Source: Betaproteobacteria bacterium MOLA814 (GTDB taxonomy: Bacteria; Pseudomonadota; Gammaproteobacteria; Burkholderiales; Burkholderiaceae_C). From it: DNA of 64,000 bases. The position numbers and the translations under genes are program-made. This document shows, in pieces, positions 53,902 to 62,683 of the stretch (the first letter of the stretch is position 1; each line of letters starts with the position of its first letter). The notes beneath the pieces are model-generated. The model searched no databases and was not told the origin of the DNA. It saw only the letters and a program-made list of their open reading frames with translations. Location: the NCBI GenBank assembly GCA_000496475.1, contig AYMW01000003.1, forward strand, positions 376,003 to 440,002, read 5' to 3'.

Positions 53902-54921
53902 ATGTACACCCAATCACTTGACCAGTCACCCGTTAACACCAACGAATCTGTCAGCGGCGCGGCTGTAGATATTCACCAAGATGCACACAAACAAGCGGCT
54001 TTCGACCGCATCATAGACGCAGACGGCAAGATAGAAGCGCAGGACTGGATGCCTGTCGCGTACCGTAAAACCTTGGTGCGCCAGATTTCACAACACGCAC
54101 ACTCTGAAATAGTTGGCATGCTGCCCGAAGGCAACTGGATCAGCCGTGCACCGTCCCTGAAACGCAAATCCATTCTGATGGCCAAAGTACAAGATGAAGC
54201 AGGCCACGGTCTGTACCTGTACAGTGCCGCAGAAACACTAGGCACCAGCCGCGATGACATGCTGGACGCGTTACACACAGGGCGCGCCAAATACTCCAGC
54301 ATCTTCAACTACCCCACGCTGTCGTGGGCGGATGTAGGTATGGTCGGCTGGTTGGTTGACGGCGCGGCCATCATGAACCAAGTTCCGCTGTGTCGCTGTA
54401 CGTATGGCCCGTATGCACGCGCCATGATTCGGGTCTGCAAGGAAGAGTCGTTTCACCAACGCCAAGGCTATGACGCCTTGTTGACCATGATGCAAGGCTC
54501 GCAAGCTCAACGCGATATGGTGCAAGAGTCTCTCAACCGCTGGTGGTGGCCAGTCCTAATGATGTTTGGCCCGCCAGACTCTGACAGTCCGAATAGCGCC
54601 CAAGGCATGCGCTGGGGCATCAAACGGATATCCAATGACGACTTGCGACAAAAATTTATTGATGCAACGGTGGCGCAAGCCGAAACGCTGGGTGTGCAGC
54701 TGCCAGACCCTGACCTAAAGTGGAATGAAACACGCCAGCACTACGACTTTGGCCCTATCAACTGGGCAGAGTTTCACGATGTGTTGGCTGGCAAAGGTCC
54801 TTGCAACGTCGAGCGCTTGGCAACGCGCGTCAAAGCCCATCAAGACGGTCAGTGGGTGCGCGAGGCCGCAACAGCCTACGCCGCAAAAAAAGCGTCTCGC
54901 CAGCAACGCTTGGCCGCCTAG
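53902..54921 (+). CDS. paaA: 1,2-phenylacetyl-CoA epoxidase subunit PaaA
   Basis: PaaA is the catalytic di-iron subunit that epoxidises phenylacetyl-CoA. The two iron-binding segments are visible: QDEAGHG at 97-103 and EESFH at 181-185, with an upstream Glu69 in HSEIVG. The ferritin-like fold is normal and length 339 is close to E. coli PaaA (309) plus a longer N-terminus. The ATG at 53902 was chosen because the longer frame to 53815 runs through the promoter. First gene of paaABCDE. Confidence 0.95.
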   Translation: MYTQSLDQSPVNTNESVSGAAVDIHQDAHKQAAFDRIIDADGKIEAQDWMPVAYRKTLVRQISQHAHSEIVGMLPEGNWISRAPSLKRKSILMAKVQDEAGHGLYLYSAAETLGTSRDDMLDALHTGRAKYSSIFNYPTLSWADVGMVGWLVDGAAIMNQVPLCRCTYGPYARAMIRVCKEESFHQRQGYDALLTMMQGSQAQRDMVQESLNRWWWPVLMMFGPPDSDSPNSAQGMRWGIKRISNDDLRQKFIDATVAQAETLGVQLPDPDLKWNETRQHYDFGPINWAEFHDVLAGKGPCNVERLATRVKAHQDGQWVREAATAYAAKKASRQQRLAA

Positions 54922-54958
54922 TTTGTACTAGCCTTTTTTGAATACACGAGGTATTGAT

Positions 54959-55261
54959 ATGAGCGATAACAACAACCACGCTGGCCAACTTGTGTTGTGG
55001 GAAGTCTTTATCAGGCCCAGTATGGGCCTAGAGCACAAACACGTTGGCAGCGTTCATGCAGCCGATGCCAGCCACGCCTTGCAGGTTGCACGAGACGTGT
55101 ACACCCGCCGCATGGAGGGCGTGTCTATTTGGGTGGTGCCCTCCAACCACATCACGGCAAGCGCACCGCAGGACAAGGCCGAGATGTTTGAACCTGCACA
55201 AGACAAAATTTACCGCCACCCCACGTTCTACAAGCTACCCGAGTCGGTAGACCATATGTAA
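54959..55261 (+). CDS. paaB: 1,2-phenylacetyl-CoA epoxidase subunit PaaB
   Basis: A small subunit needed for the active PaaABCE complex. LWEVFIRPSMGLEHKHVGSVHA matches the family, followed by DAxxALQxARDVYTRR-like region and VVPSNHI. Length 100. The ATG at 54959 follows an ACGAGGT ribosome site; an upstream in-frame start at 54938 is possible but less likely. Its TAA overlaps the paaC start by one base (TAATG). Confidence 0.95.
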   Translation: MSDNNNHAGQLVLWEVFIRPSMGLEHKHVGSVHAADASHALQVARDVYTRRMEGVSIWVVPSNHITASAPQDKAEMFEPAQDKIYRHPTFYKLPESVDHM

Positions 55262-56100
55262 TGAGCAAGCTTGCAATGCCACATGCCACCGTCATCAGTG
55301 CACGCGAATTACAAACCATGCCAGCACCTGCCCGCTACATGCTGCACTTGGGAGACAACGCCTTAATCCTCGCGCAACGTTTGGGGGAGTGGGGCGGGCA
55401 CGGTCCTATTTTGGAAGAAGACATCAGCCTGACAAACACCGCACTTGACCTGCTCGGGCAAGCTCGCTTGTTGTACACACGCGTTGGCGAGTTACATGCC
55501 AAAGATTTAAACGAAGACGACTACGCTTACTGGCGTGATGAGTTTGCTTTTTTCAACTGGACGCTGTGCGAACTGCCAAACGCACCCCTGGCTGCAGGCA
55601 CAGTCGCGCAAGACCGCGACTACGCCACAACTGTTGTGAGAAACGCGCTGTACAGCGCGCTCATGCTGCACATGTGGCAAGCCTTACAACACAGCGTTGA
55701 CCCACAACTTGCTGGCATTGCTGCCAAATCTGTCAAAGAAACACGCTACCACTGGCAGCACGCACGCATGTGGCTGGTCCGTCTTGGTGACGGCACTGAC
55801 CAGTCACACGCCAAAGCTCAAAACGCACTGGTGCAGATGCTGCCCTACATGCAAGAGTGTTTCAACGACAATGCCTTGGATCAAGAATGCGCACACAACG
55901 GTGTGAGTGTGCTGCCCAGCTCTGTCAAGGCGTCTTGGCTCGCTGATATGCACAGCGCGGTCACTGAAGCAACATTAACATGGCCCAGCATGGACGGCTT
56001 TGTTTCGCGTGGCAAGCTAGGCCAGCACTCAGAGCATATGGGCTTTTTGCTGGCAGACATGCAATCCGTCACACGCGCACACCCTGGCGCCAGGTGGTGA
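55261..56100 (+). CDS. paaC: 1,2-phenylacetyl-CoA epoxidase subunit PaaC
   Basis: PaaC is a di-iron-like, catalytically inactive partner of PaaA that stabilises it. LILAQRLGEWGGHGP and LTNTALDLLGQARLLY resemble the family, and the helix pattern with W and E residues continues to RYHWQHAR near 162-169. Length 279. Translationally coupled to paaB and followed after two bases by paaD. Confidence 0.94.
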   Translation: MSKLAMPHATVISARELQTMPAPARYMLHLGDNALILAQRLGEWGGHGPILEEDISLTNTALDLLGQARLLYTRVGELHAKDLNEDDYAYWRDEFAFFNWTLCELPNAPLAAGTVAQDRDYATTVVRNALYSALMLHMWQALQHSVDPQLAGIAAKSVKETRYHWQHARMWLVRLGDGTDQSHAKAQNALVQMLPYMQECFNDNALDQECAHNGVSVLPSSVKASWLADMHSAVTEATLTWPSMDGFVSRGKLGQHSEHMGFLLADMQSVTRAHPGARW

Positions 56101-56102
56101 AT

Positions 56103-56705
56103 ATGGCGCTTAATGTCGCTTTGAGCCGTGAGTTAGACGCTTTCGGCATTGCCGATCCGCGGCCTCAACAACGTCATCAGGTAGCAACCAACACAGCTGT
56201 TGGCGAAACGCGTATTGCGGCGGCACATGCGGCACTTGAATGCGTGATGGACCCTGAAATACCAGTCATCAACCTGCGTGAGTTGGGTGTGCTGCGCAAT
56301 GTTGTGTTGGCTGGCAGTACCTTACACATCACTATCACACCCACCTATGCTGGGTGCCCTGCCATGGGACAAATGCGTGAAGACATTGAGGTGGCACTGC
56401 ACAACGCAGGCTTGTCACCATTTAAAGTGGTTTCTGTTTTATCGCCCGCGTGGACTACAGACTGGATGAGTGCAGACACACACGACAAGCTGCGCCGCTA
56501 CGGTATCGCCCCACCGGCGCACCTCAGCGACAGCACGCATGAGCAGCCCATACGTTGGCACACCAAACCACAAACTACACCGCCCTGCCCCCAGTGCGCC
56601 AGCCCGCTGACAGAGTTGGTTGCTCAGTCAGGTTCGACCGCTTGTAAAGCCCTGTGGCGCTGCACGCAATGCCGCGAACCATTTGATTACTTCAAGCCTT
56701 ACTGA
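56103..56705 (+). CDS. paaD: Phenylacetate degradation protein PaaD (MIP18/DUF59 family)
   Basis: PaaD is needed for assembly of an active epoxidase, probably by Fe-S maturation of PaaE. The DUF59 part has DPEIPVINLRELG, and PTYAGCPAMGQM with a conserved Cys. A C-terminal zinc ribbon (CPQC and CTQC) is typical of PaaD. Length 200. The frame also opens at 55980 inside paaC; the ATG after the paaC stop is the natural start. Confidence 0.93.
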   Translation: MALNVALSRELDAFGIADPRPQQRHQVATNTAVGETRIAAAHAALECVMDPEIPVINLRELGVLRNVVLAGSTLHITITPTYAGCPAMGQMREDIEVALHNAGLSPFKVVSVLSPAWTTDWMSADTHDKLRRYGIAPPAHLSDSTHEQPIRWHTKPQTTPPCPQCASPLTELVAQSGSTACKALWRCTQCREPFDYFKPY

Positions 56706-56758
56706 GTTTCTTGTAAGGCATTAACCCGACCCACAGACACCGCCAGCTAAGCACCGCC

Positions 56759-57868
56759 ATGACCACTGCCAGCACACCCCAATTCCACAAACTGCGCGTT
56801 GCGCACATAGAGCCACAAACAGCCTTCGGTATGGCCGTGTCGTTGGACGTACCACCAGAGTTGAGAGCCGCTTACCGCTTTGTGGCTGGACAGTTTGTAA
56901 CGTTGCGCTTTGCCTTGAACGGCCAAGATGTGCGCCGCGCCTACTCCATATGCCAAAGTACACCAGACTTTGAACGCAGCGGTTTGTTGCGGGTGGGCAT
57001 TAAGCGGGTCATTGGCGGCCTTGTCTCCAACCATGTCAACGACACAGTGCGCGTTGGTCATGTCATGGACGTGATGACACCCGACGGACGCTTTCACACA
57101 CCGCTAGAAACAGGTAACAGCAACCATTACTTGGGCATTGCGGGTGGCTCTGGCATCACACCAGTGTTATCGCTGGTGGCCACCACCTTGGCACTTGAGC
57201 CCAATAGCCGGTTTACTTTGTTATACGGCAACCGCAGCACCAACCAAACCATGTTTGCAGAAGAGCTGCAAAACATCAAAGACAGTCACATGGCCCGTTT
57301 TAGCTTAATCAATGTCATGTCTGATGAAGACCAAGGCACAGACATACTCAATGGGCTGCTTGACCGAGCCAAAATCAGTGATTTGTTGTCGCGCTTGGTT
57401 GATGTCGACACCATCAACGACGTATTTGTATGTGGTCCTGGACCCATGATGGATGGGGCAGAAGCAGCGCTGCTAGACGCTGGGGTAGACCCGGCACACG
57501 TTCACATTGAACGGTTCGGAAGCTTTACGCCGGCTGCCGTCCTACCCGACGTGACGGATGACACGCCTGCCGCCTCGTTGACCTTTGTGATTGATGGCAA
57601 ACAGCGCCATACCCGCGTGGCCTACGCCACAGACGACCAACAAACCAATGACACTGTTTTAGAAGCTGGTCTAAGAACGGGGGTAGTTCTGCCCTTCTCG
57701 TGCAAAGCCGGCAACTGTTGCACTTGCCGTGCCAGGGTATTAAGCGGCGAAGTCAGAATGATCAAGAACTTTGCCCTCAATGCACAAGAGGTAGCCGACG
57801 GCTTTGTACTCACTTGTCAGTGCGTCCCTGTTAGCAACCACATCACCATCAGTTTTGACGAGCGCTGA
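56759..57868 (+). CDS. paaE: 1,2-phenylacetyl-CoA epoxidase reductase PaaE
   Basis: PaaE transfers electrons from NADPH to the PaaA di-iron site. The FAD domain has RAYSICQS near 61-68, and the NADP domain begins with GIAGGSGITP and has VCGPGPMM. The C-terminal plant-type 2Fe-2S domain uses Cys315, Cys320, Cys323 and Cys353. Length 369. Completes the paaABCDE operon; downstream paa genes (paaK, paaG and so on) are not in the window. Confidence 0.95.
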   Translation: MTTASTPQFHKLRVAHIEPQTAFGMAVSLDVPPELRAAYRFVAGQFVTLRFALNGQDVRRAYSICQSTPDFERSGLLRVGIKRVIGGLVSNHVNDTVRVGHVMDVMTPDGRFHTPLETGNSNHYLGIAGGSGITPVLSLVATTLALEPNSRFTLLYGNRSTNQTMFAEELQNIKDSHMARFSLINVMSDEDQGTDILNGLLDRAKISDLLSRLVDVDTINDVFVCGPGPMMDGAEAALLDAGVDPAHVHIERFGSFTPAAVLPDVTDDTPAASLTFVIDGKQRHTRVAYATDDQQTNDTVLEAGLRTGVVLPFSCKAGNCCTCRARVLSGEVRMIKNFALNAQEVADGFVLTCQCVPVSNHITISFDER

Positions 57869-57914
57869 CGGCCACTAGACAGTGACCGTCAAACGGCTGG
57901 TCGCAGGCACACCC

Positions 57915-59195
57915 TTATAACGCGACGCTCAACGCTTGTTCCAAGTCAACAATCAAGTCATCGATGTGCTCGATACCAATCGACAAACGCACCATGTCAC
58001 GAGACACGCCGGCTGTTTTGAGCTCAGCGTCGTTCAACTGTCGGTGCGTTGTGCTGGCCGGATGGCACGCCAATGACTTGGCATCGCCAATGTTAACCAA
58101 CCGGGTGAACAGTTGCAGGGCGTCTTGAAAGGCCGTACCGGCAGCCAGCGGGTCGGCTGATTGAAGACCGAAGCTGATAATCCCAGATGCACGTCCACCC
58201 ATTTGGCGCTTGACCAATTCATAGTCTGGGTGGTCAGTGAGGCCTGCGTAGTTCACCCATGCCACTTTGGGGTGTGACTTGAGATGCTGTGCCACCTTGA
58301 CGGCGTTATCGCAAATGCGATCCATGCGCAAGGCCAATGTTTCAATACCCTGCAAAATTTGAAAAGCGCTCATTGGGCTCAATGCGGCGCCTGTGTTGCG
58401 CAGTGGTACCACGCGTGCACGGCCAATGAAAGCAGCTGGGCCGAGCGCTTCGGTATACACCACGCCGTGGTAACTCACGTCTGGCTCGTTCAATCGCTTG
58501 AAGCGTGTTTTGTGCTCTGCCCAAGGGAATTTACCTGAGTCAACAATAATGCCGCCTATGGTGGTGCCATGGCCACCCAAATACTTGGTCAGTGAATGCA
58601 CCACAATGTCAGCACCATGTTCAAAAGGACGGCACACCGCAGGACTTGGGACGGTGTTGTCAACGATGAGAGGGACGCCGTGCTTGTGGGCAATATCAGC
58701 CAGAGCTTGAATGTTGGTGACATTGCCCAAAGGATTGCCAACAGACTCGCAATAAACAGCCTTGGTGCGCTCGTCAATCAAGGCTTCAAACGTTTCTGGC
58801 TTGCTGGCATCGGCGAAACGGGTTTGTATGCCCATTTGCGGCAAGGTGTGCGCCAATAAATTGTAGGTGCCGCCGTATAACTGGGAGGACGACACAATGT
58901 TGTCGCCTGACTCAGCAATGGTTTGAATGGCATAGGTGATAGCGGACATGCCGGACGCGACGGCCAATGCACCAATACCGCCTTCAAGTGCAGCCACGCG
59001 GGCTTCCAACACAGCGTTGGTCGGGTTCATGATCCGCGAGTAAATGTTACCCGGGACTTTCAAGTCGAACAAATCAGCGCCATGCTGGGTGTTGTCAAAA
59101 GCGAACGCAACGGTTTGGTAAATAGGCACCGCTACCGCTTTGGTAGTGGGGTCTGGTGAAAAGCCAGCGTGTACGGCCAATGTTTCTAATTTCAT
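57915..59195 (-). CDS. metY: O-acetylhomoserine sulfhydrylase-type aminotransferase (MetY)
   Basis: A fold-type I PLP enzyme of the Cys/Met metabolism family that makes homocysteine from O-acetylhomoserine and sulfide. Lys204 in SLTKYLGGHG binds PLP, and YSRIMNPTN near 52-60 and SGMSA near 81-85 are the other PLP contacts. Length 426 fits MetY rather than MetB (about 385). It is on the same strand as metF but separated by 151 bases, with its own leader, so it may have its own promoter. Confidence 0.92.
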   Translation of the reverse strand: MKLETLAVHAGFSPDPTTKAVAVPIYQTVAFAFDNTQHGADLFDLKVPGNIYSRIMNPTNAVLEARVAALEGGIGALAVASGMSAITYAIQTIAESGDNIVSSSQLYGGTYNLLAHTLPQMGIQTRFADASKPETFEALIDERTKAVYCESVGNPLGNVTNIQALADIAHKHGVPLIVDNTVPSPAVCRPFEHGADIVVHSLTKYLGGHGTTIGGIIVDSGKFPWAEHKTRFKRLNEPDVSYHGVVYTEALGPAAFIGRARVVPLRNTGAALSPMSAFQILQGIETLALRMDRICDNAVKVAQHLKSHPKVAWVNYAGLTDHPDYELVKRQMGGRASGIISFGLQSADPLAAGTAFQDALQLFTRLVNIGDAKSLACHPASTTHRQLNDAELKTAGVSRDMVRLSIGIEHIDDLIVDLEQALSVAL

Positions 59196-59307
59196 GCAAT
59201 ATCCAGTGTCATGTGATGATCAGTGAAGGAGTTCGGATTGTGTCAGACCCGTACAAAAAACCTAACCATTTTTTAGTTGGTTACTAATAACTAAACGTAT
59301 ATAAAGC

Positions 59308-59339
59308 GTTGCCTGTCTGTCACAACACCGGCAGGCAAC
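59308..59339 (-). terminator. Hairpin between metF and metY
   Basis: GTTGCCTG and CAGGCAAC form an 8-bp perfect stem with a 16-base loop just after the metF stop. No T-tract follows, so it may be a rho-dependent terminator or part of the metY leader. Confidence 0.45.
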
Positions 59340-59346
59340 ATGTAGG

Positions 59347-60171
59347 CTATAAACCCACCTCGTCGCAAATCGCCAGTACGGGCGCACTCTTGTTCATGGT
59401 GTAGAAGTGCATACCCGGTACGCCACCATTTTTAAGTTGGTCAACCATGTCAACAATGACGTCATGACCAAAGGCTTTGATAGAGGCAGCATCGTCTCCA
59501 AAACCTTGCAAGCGCAAGCGAATCCAGCGCGGTATTTCAGCACCACACATGTCGGAAAAGCGCATCAACTGTGCGCTGTTGGTGATGGGCATAATGCCAG
59601 GCACCACTGGCACATCAATGCCCATTTTGTAAACGTCGTCGACAAAACGGAAATACGCATCGGTATTGAAAAAGTACTGCGTGATGGCCGAGTGGGCACC
59701 CGCGTTGACCTTGTCTACAAAAGCTTGTAAATCAGCTTGGGCATTGCGCGCTTGGGGATGTACTTCTGGATAAGCGGCCACTTCGATATGAAAATCCTCC
59801 CCAAATTCCGCACGTATAAATGTGACCAAATCAATGGCGTAGTGAAACTCACCGCCAGCACCATAGCCACTTGGCAAATCGCCGCGCAGCGCTACAAGGC
59901 GTTTCACACCCATGGTTTTAAGCGTTACCAACTGGTCACGCACAGATGCTTTGGTGGCACCAACGCACGAAAAGTGCGAGGCAGCACAGACGCCTTCATC
60001 CAGAATTTCTTGCGTCATTGAAAACGTACCAACCTGCGTTGAGCCGCCTGCGCCAAATGTTACCGAACAAAACTCAGGCTTTTTGGCGTACAAGGCTTTG
60101 CGCACATCGCGCTGATTGGCCGCCCCCTCAGGTGTTTTAGTGGGGAAAAATTCAAAACTAATAGGTAGCAC
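59347..60171 (-). CDS. metF: 5,10-Methylenetetrahydrofolate reductase MetF
   Basis: MetF supplies 5-methyl-THF for methionine synthesis. SFEFFPTK at the start, TFGAGGSTQ near 39-47, LRGDLPSG near 94-101 and QYFFNTDAY near 165-173 are characteristic. It starts with GTG, a normal start in this group, and there is no obvious strong ribosome site. Length 274, slightly shorter than E. coli MetF. It is the last gene of the ahcY-tlyA-metF run. Confidence 0.95.
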   Translation of the reverse strand: MLPISFEFFPTKTPEGAANQRDVRKALYAKKPEFCSVTFGAGGSTQVGTFSMTQEILDEGVCAASHFSCVGATKASVRDQLVTLKTMGVKRLVALRGDLPSGYGAGGEFHYAIDLVTFIRAEFGEDFHIEVAAYPEVHPQARNAQADLQAFVDKVNAGAHSAITQYFFNTDAYFRFVDDVYKMGIDVPVVPGIMPITNSAQLMRFSDMCGAEIPRWIRLRLQGFGDDAASIKAFGHDVIVDMVDQLKNGGVPGMHFYTMNKSAPVLAICDEVGL

Positions 60172-60221
60172 AGCAATGAGGCTTATAGCCTGTTATCTCT
60201 AAGACATCGAACACGTGCAGC

Positions 60222-61022
60222 TTATGCAGCTTTGCGTGCCCACATGAAAAATTCTCGGTTGCCATCACCACCTGTGATGGTGCTTTCGAAAAAATCCAAC
60301 CACTCAAGACCTTGTTCGGCAGCGCCAGCTTTGAGCTGTTGCTCCACCAACGCGTAGCTGCGAGCGTGCTTGACCAATCCACCTTTGCCAATATCTGCAG
60401 GCTGCAGTTCAAACTGCGGCTTGACCAACATCAGCACGGCCGCGCCTGGTTTGAGCAGGGGCAACATGCCTGGCCAGACTTTGACTTGCGAAATAAACGA
60501 CACGTCACCCACCAGCGCATCAAAACCGTCAACAGGCTTGTCATGCCAAGCGGTGTTGTGGTGCGCTTGCATGGCAGCCAAGAGCACATCAGGCTGGTGG
60601 TCGCGCGCATTAAAGCCCTCAACGCCCACCACGTGATCGTGCGTTTTGAAGCGTGGGTGCAACTGCTCGCGCCCCACGTCAATACCCAACACGCCTGCTG
60701 CACATTGCTGCAACAAACAATCAGTAAAACCACCTGTACCTTGACCGACATCGATGCACCACTGGCCAGCAGGACACCACTGGGTATGCGCCAAGGCGCC
60801 TGCAAGCTTTCGTCCGCCACGTGATACGTACTGAGCTGCCTGGCTGTCTGACGACTCAATTTGACAATCGTCAGGCACCACCTCTCCCGCTTTGCGCGGT
60901 GTACGCCAATCACCGTCGCTGTCAGCAGCGCGCCAACGCAACGACTGCTCGTCTATCAGGCGGCTGGCGGCAGAGCGCGAGGGCGCAAGCCCCCGAACCA
61001 CAGCTAGTTGGTCAATGCGCAC
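60222..61022 (-). CDS. tlyA: TlyA-family rRNA (cytidine-2'-O)-methyltransferase
   Basis: An N-terminal S4 domain (MRIDQLAVVRGLAPSRSAASRLI) precedes an FtsJ-like methyltransferase domain, the TlyA layout. WCIDVGQGTGGFTDCLLQ holds the SAM site; usual families read DVGASTGGFT. VGDVSFISQVK and VKPQFEL carry the catalytic residues. Members methylate 16S and 23S rRNA. The GTG at 61022 follows an AGGA ribosome site. Lies between ahcY and metF. Its own methylation product, SAH, is the substrate of the preceding gene. Confidence 0.9.
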   Translation of the reverse strand: MRIDQLAVVRGLAPSRSAASRLIDEQSLRWRAADSDGDWRTPRKAGEVVPDDCQIESSDSQAAQYVSRGGRKLAGALAHTQWCPAGQWCIDVGQGTGGFTDCLLQQCAAGVLGIDVGREQLHPRFKTHDHVVGVEGFNARDHQPDVLLAAMQAHHNTAWHDKPVDGFDALVGDVSFISQVKVWPGMLPLLKPGAAVLMLVKPQFELQPADIGKGGLVKHARSYALVEQQLKAGAAEQGLEWLDFFESTITGGDGNREFFMWARKAA

Positions 61023-61039
61023 AGTTGGTTCCTATCTGC

Positions 61040-62476
61040 TTAGTAGCGGTAGGTATCTGACTTGTAAGGGCCAGACTGAGACACGCCAATGTAGCTGGCT
61101 TGCACGGGTGAGAGCTCGGTGAGCATGGCGCCCACTTTCTCCAAATGCAAACGAGCAACTTTCTCGTCCAAATGCTTAGGCAGCACATAAACCTTACCGG
61201 TTTCGTAGAAGTCGGGGCGTGTGAAGATTTCGATTTGCGCCAAGACTTGGTTGGCAAATGAGGTGCTCATGACAAAGCTTGGGTGACCAGTGCCACAGCC
61301 CAAGTTCACCAAGCGGCCTTTGGCCAACATGATGATGCGCTTGCCATCAGGGAAGACAACGTGGTCAACCTGGGGCTTGATTTCCTCCCATGTGCAGCCG
61401 TCCAAGCCAACGATGTCGATCTCGTTGTCGAAATGGCCAATGTTACAAACAATGGCTTGGTCTTTCATCACGTCCATGTGGGCGCGGGTGATGATGTCTT
61501 TGTTGCCTGTTGCGGTTACAAAGATATCAGCCTTGTCGGCGGCGTATTCCATGGTCACCACGCGATAACCCTCCATGGCGGCTTGCAATGCACAGATGGG
61601 GTCCACTTCTGTCACCCACACTTGTGCACTCAGAGCGCGCAGTGCTTGTGCACTGCCCTTGCCCACGTCGCCATAGCCAGCCACAACGGCAACCTTGCCG
61701 GCGATCATGACATCGGTAGCACGCTTGATGCCGTCGACCAATGACTCGCGGCAACCGTACAAATTGTCAAACTTGCTCTTGGTTACACAATCGTTCACGT
61801 TGATGGCGCGCAGCTCCAAGGAGCCGGCAACACTCATCTCGTTCAGGCGCAATACGCCTGTAGTGGTTTCTTCAGTCACACCAATGATGTTGGGTAAACG
61901 GCGGCTGTAAAACGTTGGGTCAACAGCCAGCTTTTTCTTGATGGAAGCAAACAAGAACGTTTCCTCTTCGCTGCCTGGCTTGTCCAACACACTGATGTCT
62001 TTCTCAGCGCGCACGCCCAAATGCATCAGGCCGGTGGCATCGCCACCATCGTCCAGAATCATGTTGGGGCCTTCTTCAGGCGTGCCTTTGGCACCGTCAA
62101 ATTCGAAGATGCGGTGGGTGTAGTCCCAGTAGTCTTCCAAGCTCTCACCCTTGATTGCGAACACGGGCGTGCCTGTCTCAACCAAGGCAGCAGCTGCTTG
62201 GTCTTGGGTTGAGTAAATGTTGCAAGAAGCCCAGCGTACTTGCGCACCCAGGGCTTGTAAGGTCTCAACCAACACGGCCGTTTGAATGGTCATGTGCAAG
62301 CTGCCTGTGATGCGGGCACCTGACAAAGGTTGTGCTTTTGTGAATTCTGAGCGAATAGACATCAAACCGGGCATTTCGGTTTCAGCAATTTTAATTTCTT
62401 TACGGCCCCACGCGGCCAGTGCAATATCTGCAATGACGTGGTCAGTCGCGGTTTGGGCTTTAACACCAGTGTTCAT
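61040..62476 (-). CDS. ahcY: S-adenosylhomocysteine hydrolase AhcY
   Basis: AhcY splits SAH to adenosine and homocysteine and removes the inhibitor of methyltransferases. From the ATG at 62476 the NAD fold AGYGDVGKG is at 266-274. The start region has [15 protein letters not shown], with the catalytic-side Asp and Lys farther in, and it ends with DTYRY, as in most homologues. The length of 478 includes the family's insertion seen in proteobacteria. GGAG lies six bases before the ATG; a GTG four codons upstream overlaps the ribosome site. Preceded by an SAH riboswitch. Confidence 0.96.
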   Translation of the reverse strand: MNTGVKAQTATDHVIADIALAAWGRKEIKIAETEMPGLMSIRSEFTKAQPLSGARITGSLHMTIQTAVLVETLQALGAQVRWASCNIYSTQDQAAAALVETGTPVFAIKGESLEDYWDYTHRIFEFDGAKGTPEEGPNMILDDGGDATGLMHLGVRAEKDISVLDKPGSEEETFLFASIKKKLAVDPTFYSRRLPNIIGVTEETTTGVLRLNEMSVAGSLELRAINVNDCVTKSKFDNLYGCRESLVDGIKRATDVMIAGKVAVVAGYGDVGKGSAQALRALSAQVWVTEVDPICALQAAMEGYRVVTMEYAADKADIFVTATGNKDIITRAHMDVMKDQAIVCNIGHFDNEIDIVGLDGCTWEEIKPQVDHVVFPDGKRIIMLAKGRLVNLGCGTGHPSFVMSTSFANQVLAQIEIFTRPDFYETGKVYVLPKHLDEKVARLHLEKVGAMLTELSPVQASYIGVSQSGPYKSDTYRY

Positions 62477-62529
62477 TTGAAACTCCACAATTTAGTTCGG
62501 ACGAACCATGCGCGTATGCGGAGATAATG

Positions 62530-62560
62530 AAAAAGCTCACCGCATAGGACATGGGTGAGC
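62530..62560 (-). terminator. Rho-independent terminator within the SAH riboswitch
   Basis: On the minus strand GCTCACC and GGTGAGC form a 7-bp stem with a 12-base loop, followed by TTTTT. The GCTC of the first arm overlaps the pseudoknot strand of the riboswitch, so SAH binding and terminator formation exclude each other. Confidence 0.75.
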
Positions 62561-62616
62561 GCCGTTTACAGTCCGAGCCTCACATTGAAAATATCAAAGC
62601 TGCAGCGCTCCTCGGA
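62535..62616 (-). promoter_or_regulatory. SAH riboswitch upstream of ahcY
   Basis: Minus-strand sequence gives the P1 strand CCGAG (62611-62615) pairing with CTCGG (62573-62577), the conserved GAGGAGCGCTGCAGC, and a downstream GGCGCTCA. AGCGC (62605-62609) pairs with GCGCT (62558-62562) as the SAH pseudoknot. This element is known in Betaproteobacteria directly upstream of ahcY and turns transcription on when SAH rises. Confidence 0.9.
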
Positions 62617-62683
62617 TTCAAGCATTGTAACCAACATACACCGCTCACAGCTGGCACTTTCTGAGAATACCCCCGCAGGTCGC

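Noticed and set aside
59196-59346. SAM riboswitch before metY
   Set aside because: No SAM-I, SAM-II or SAM-IV conserved core could be found; only simple inverted repeats are present.
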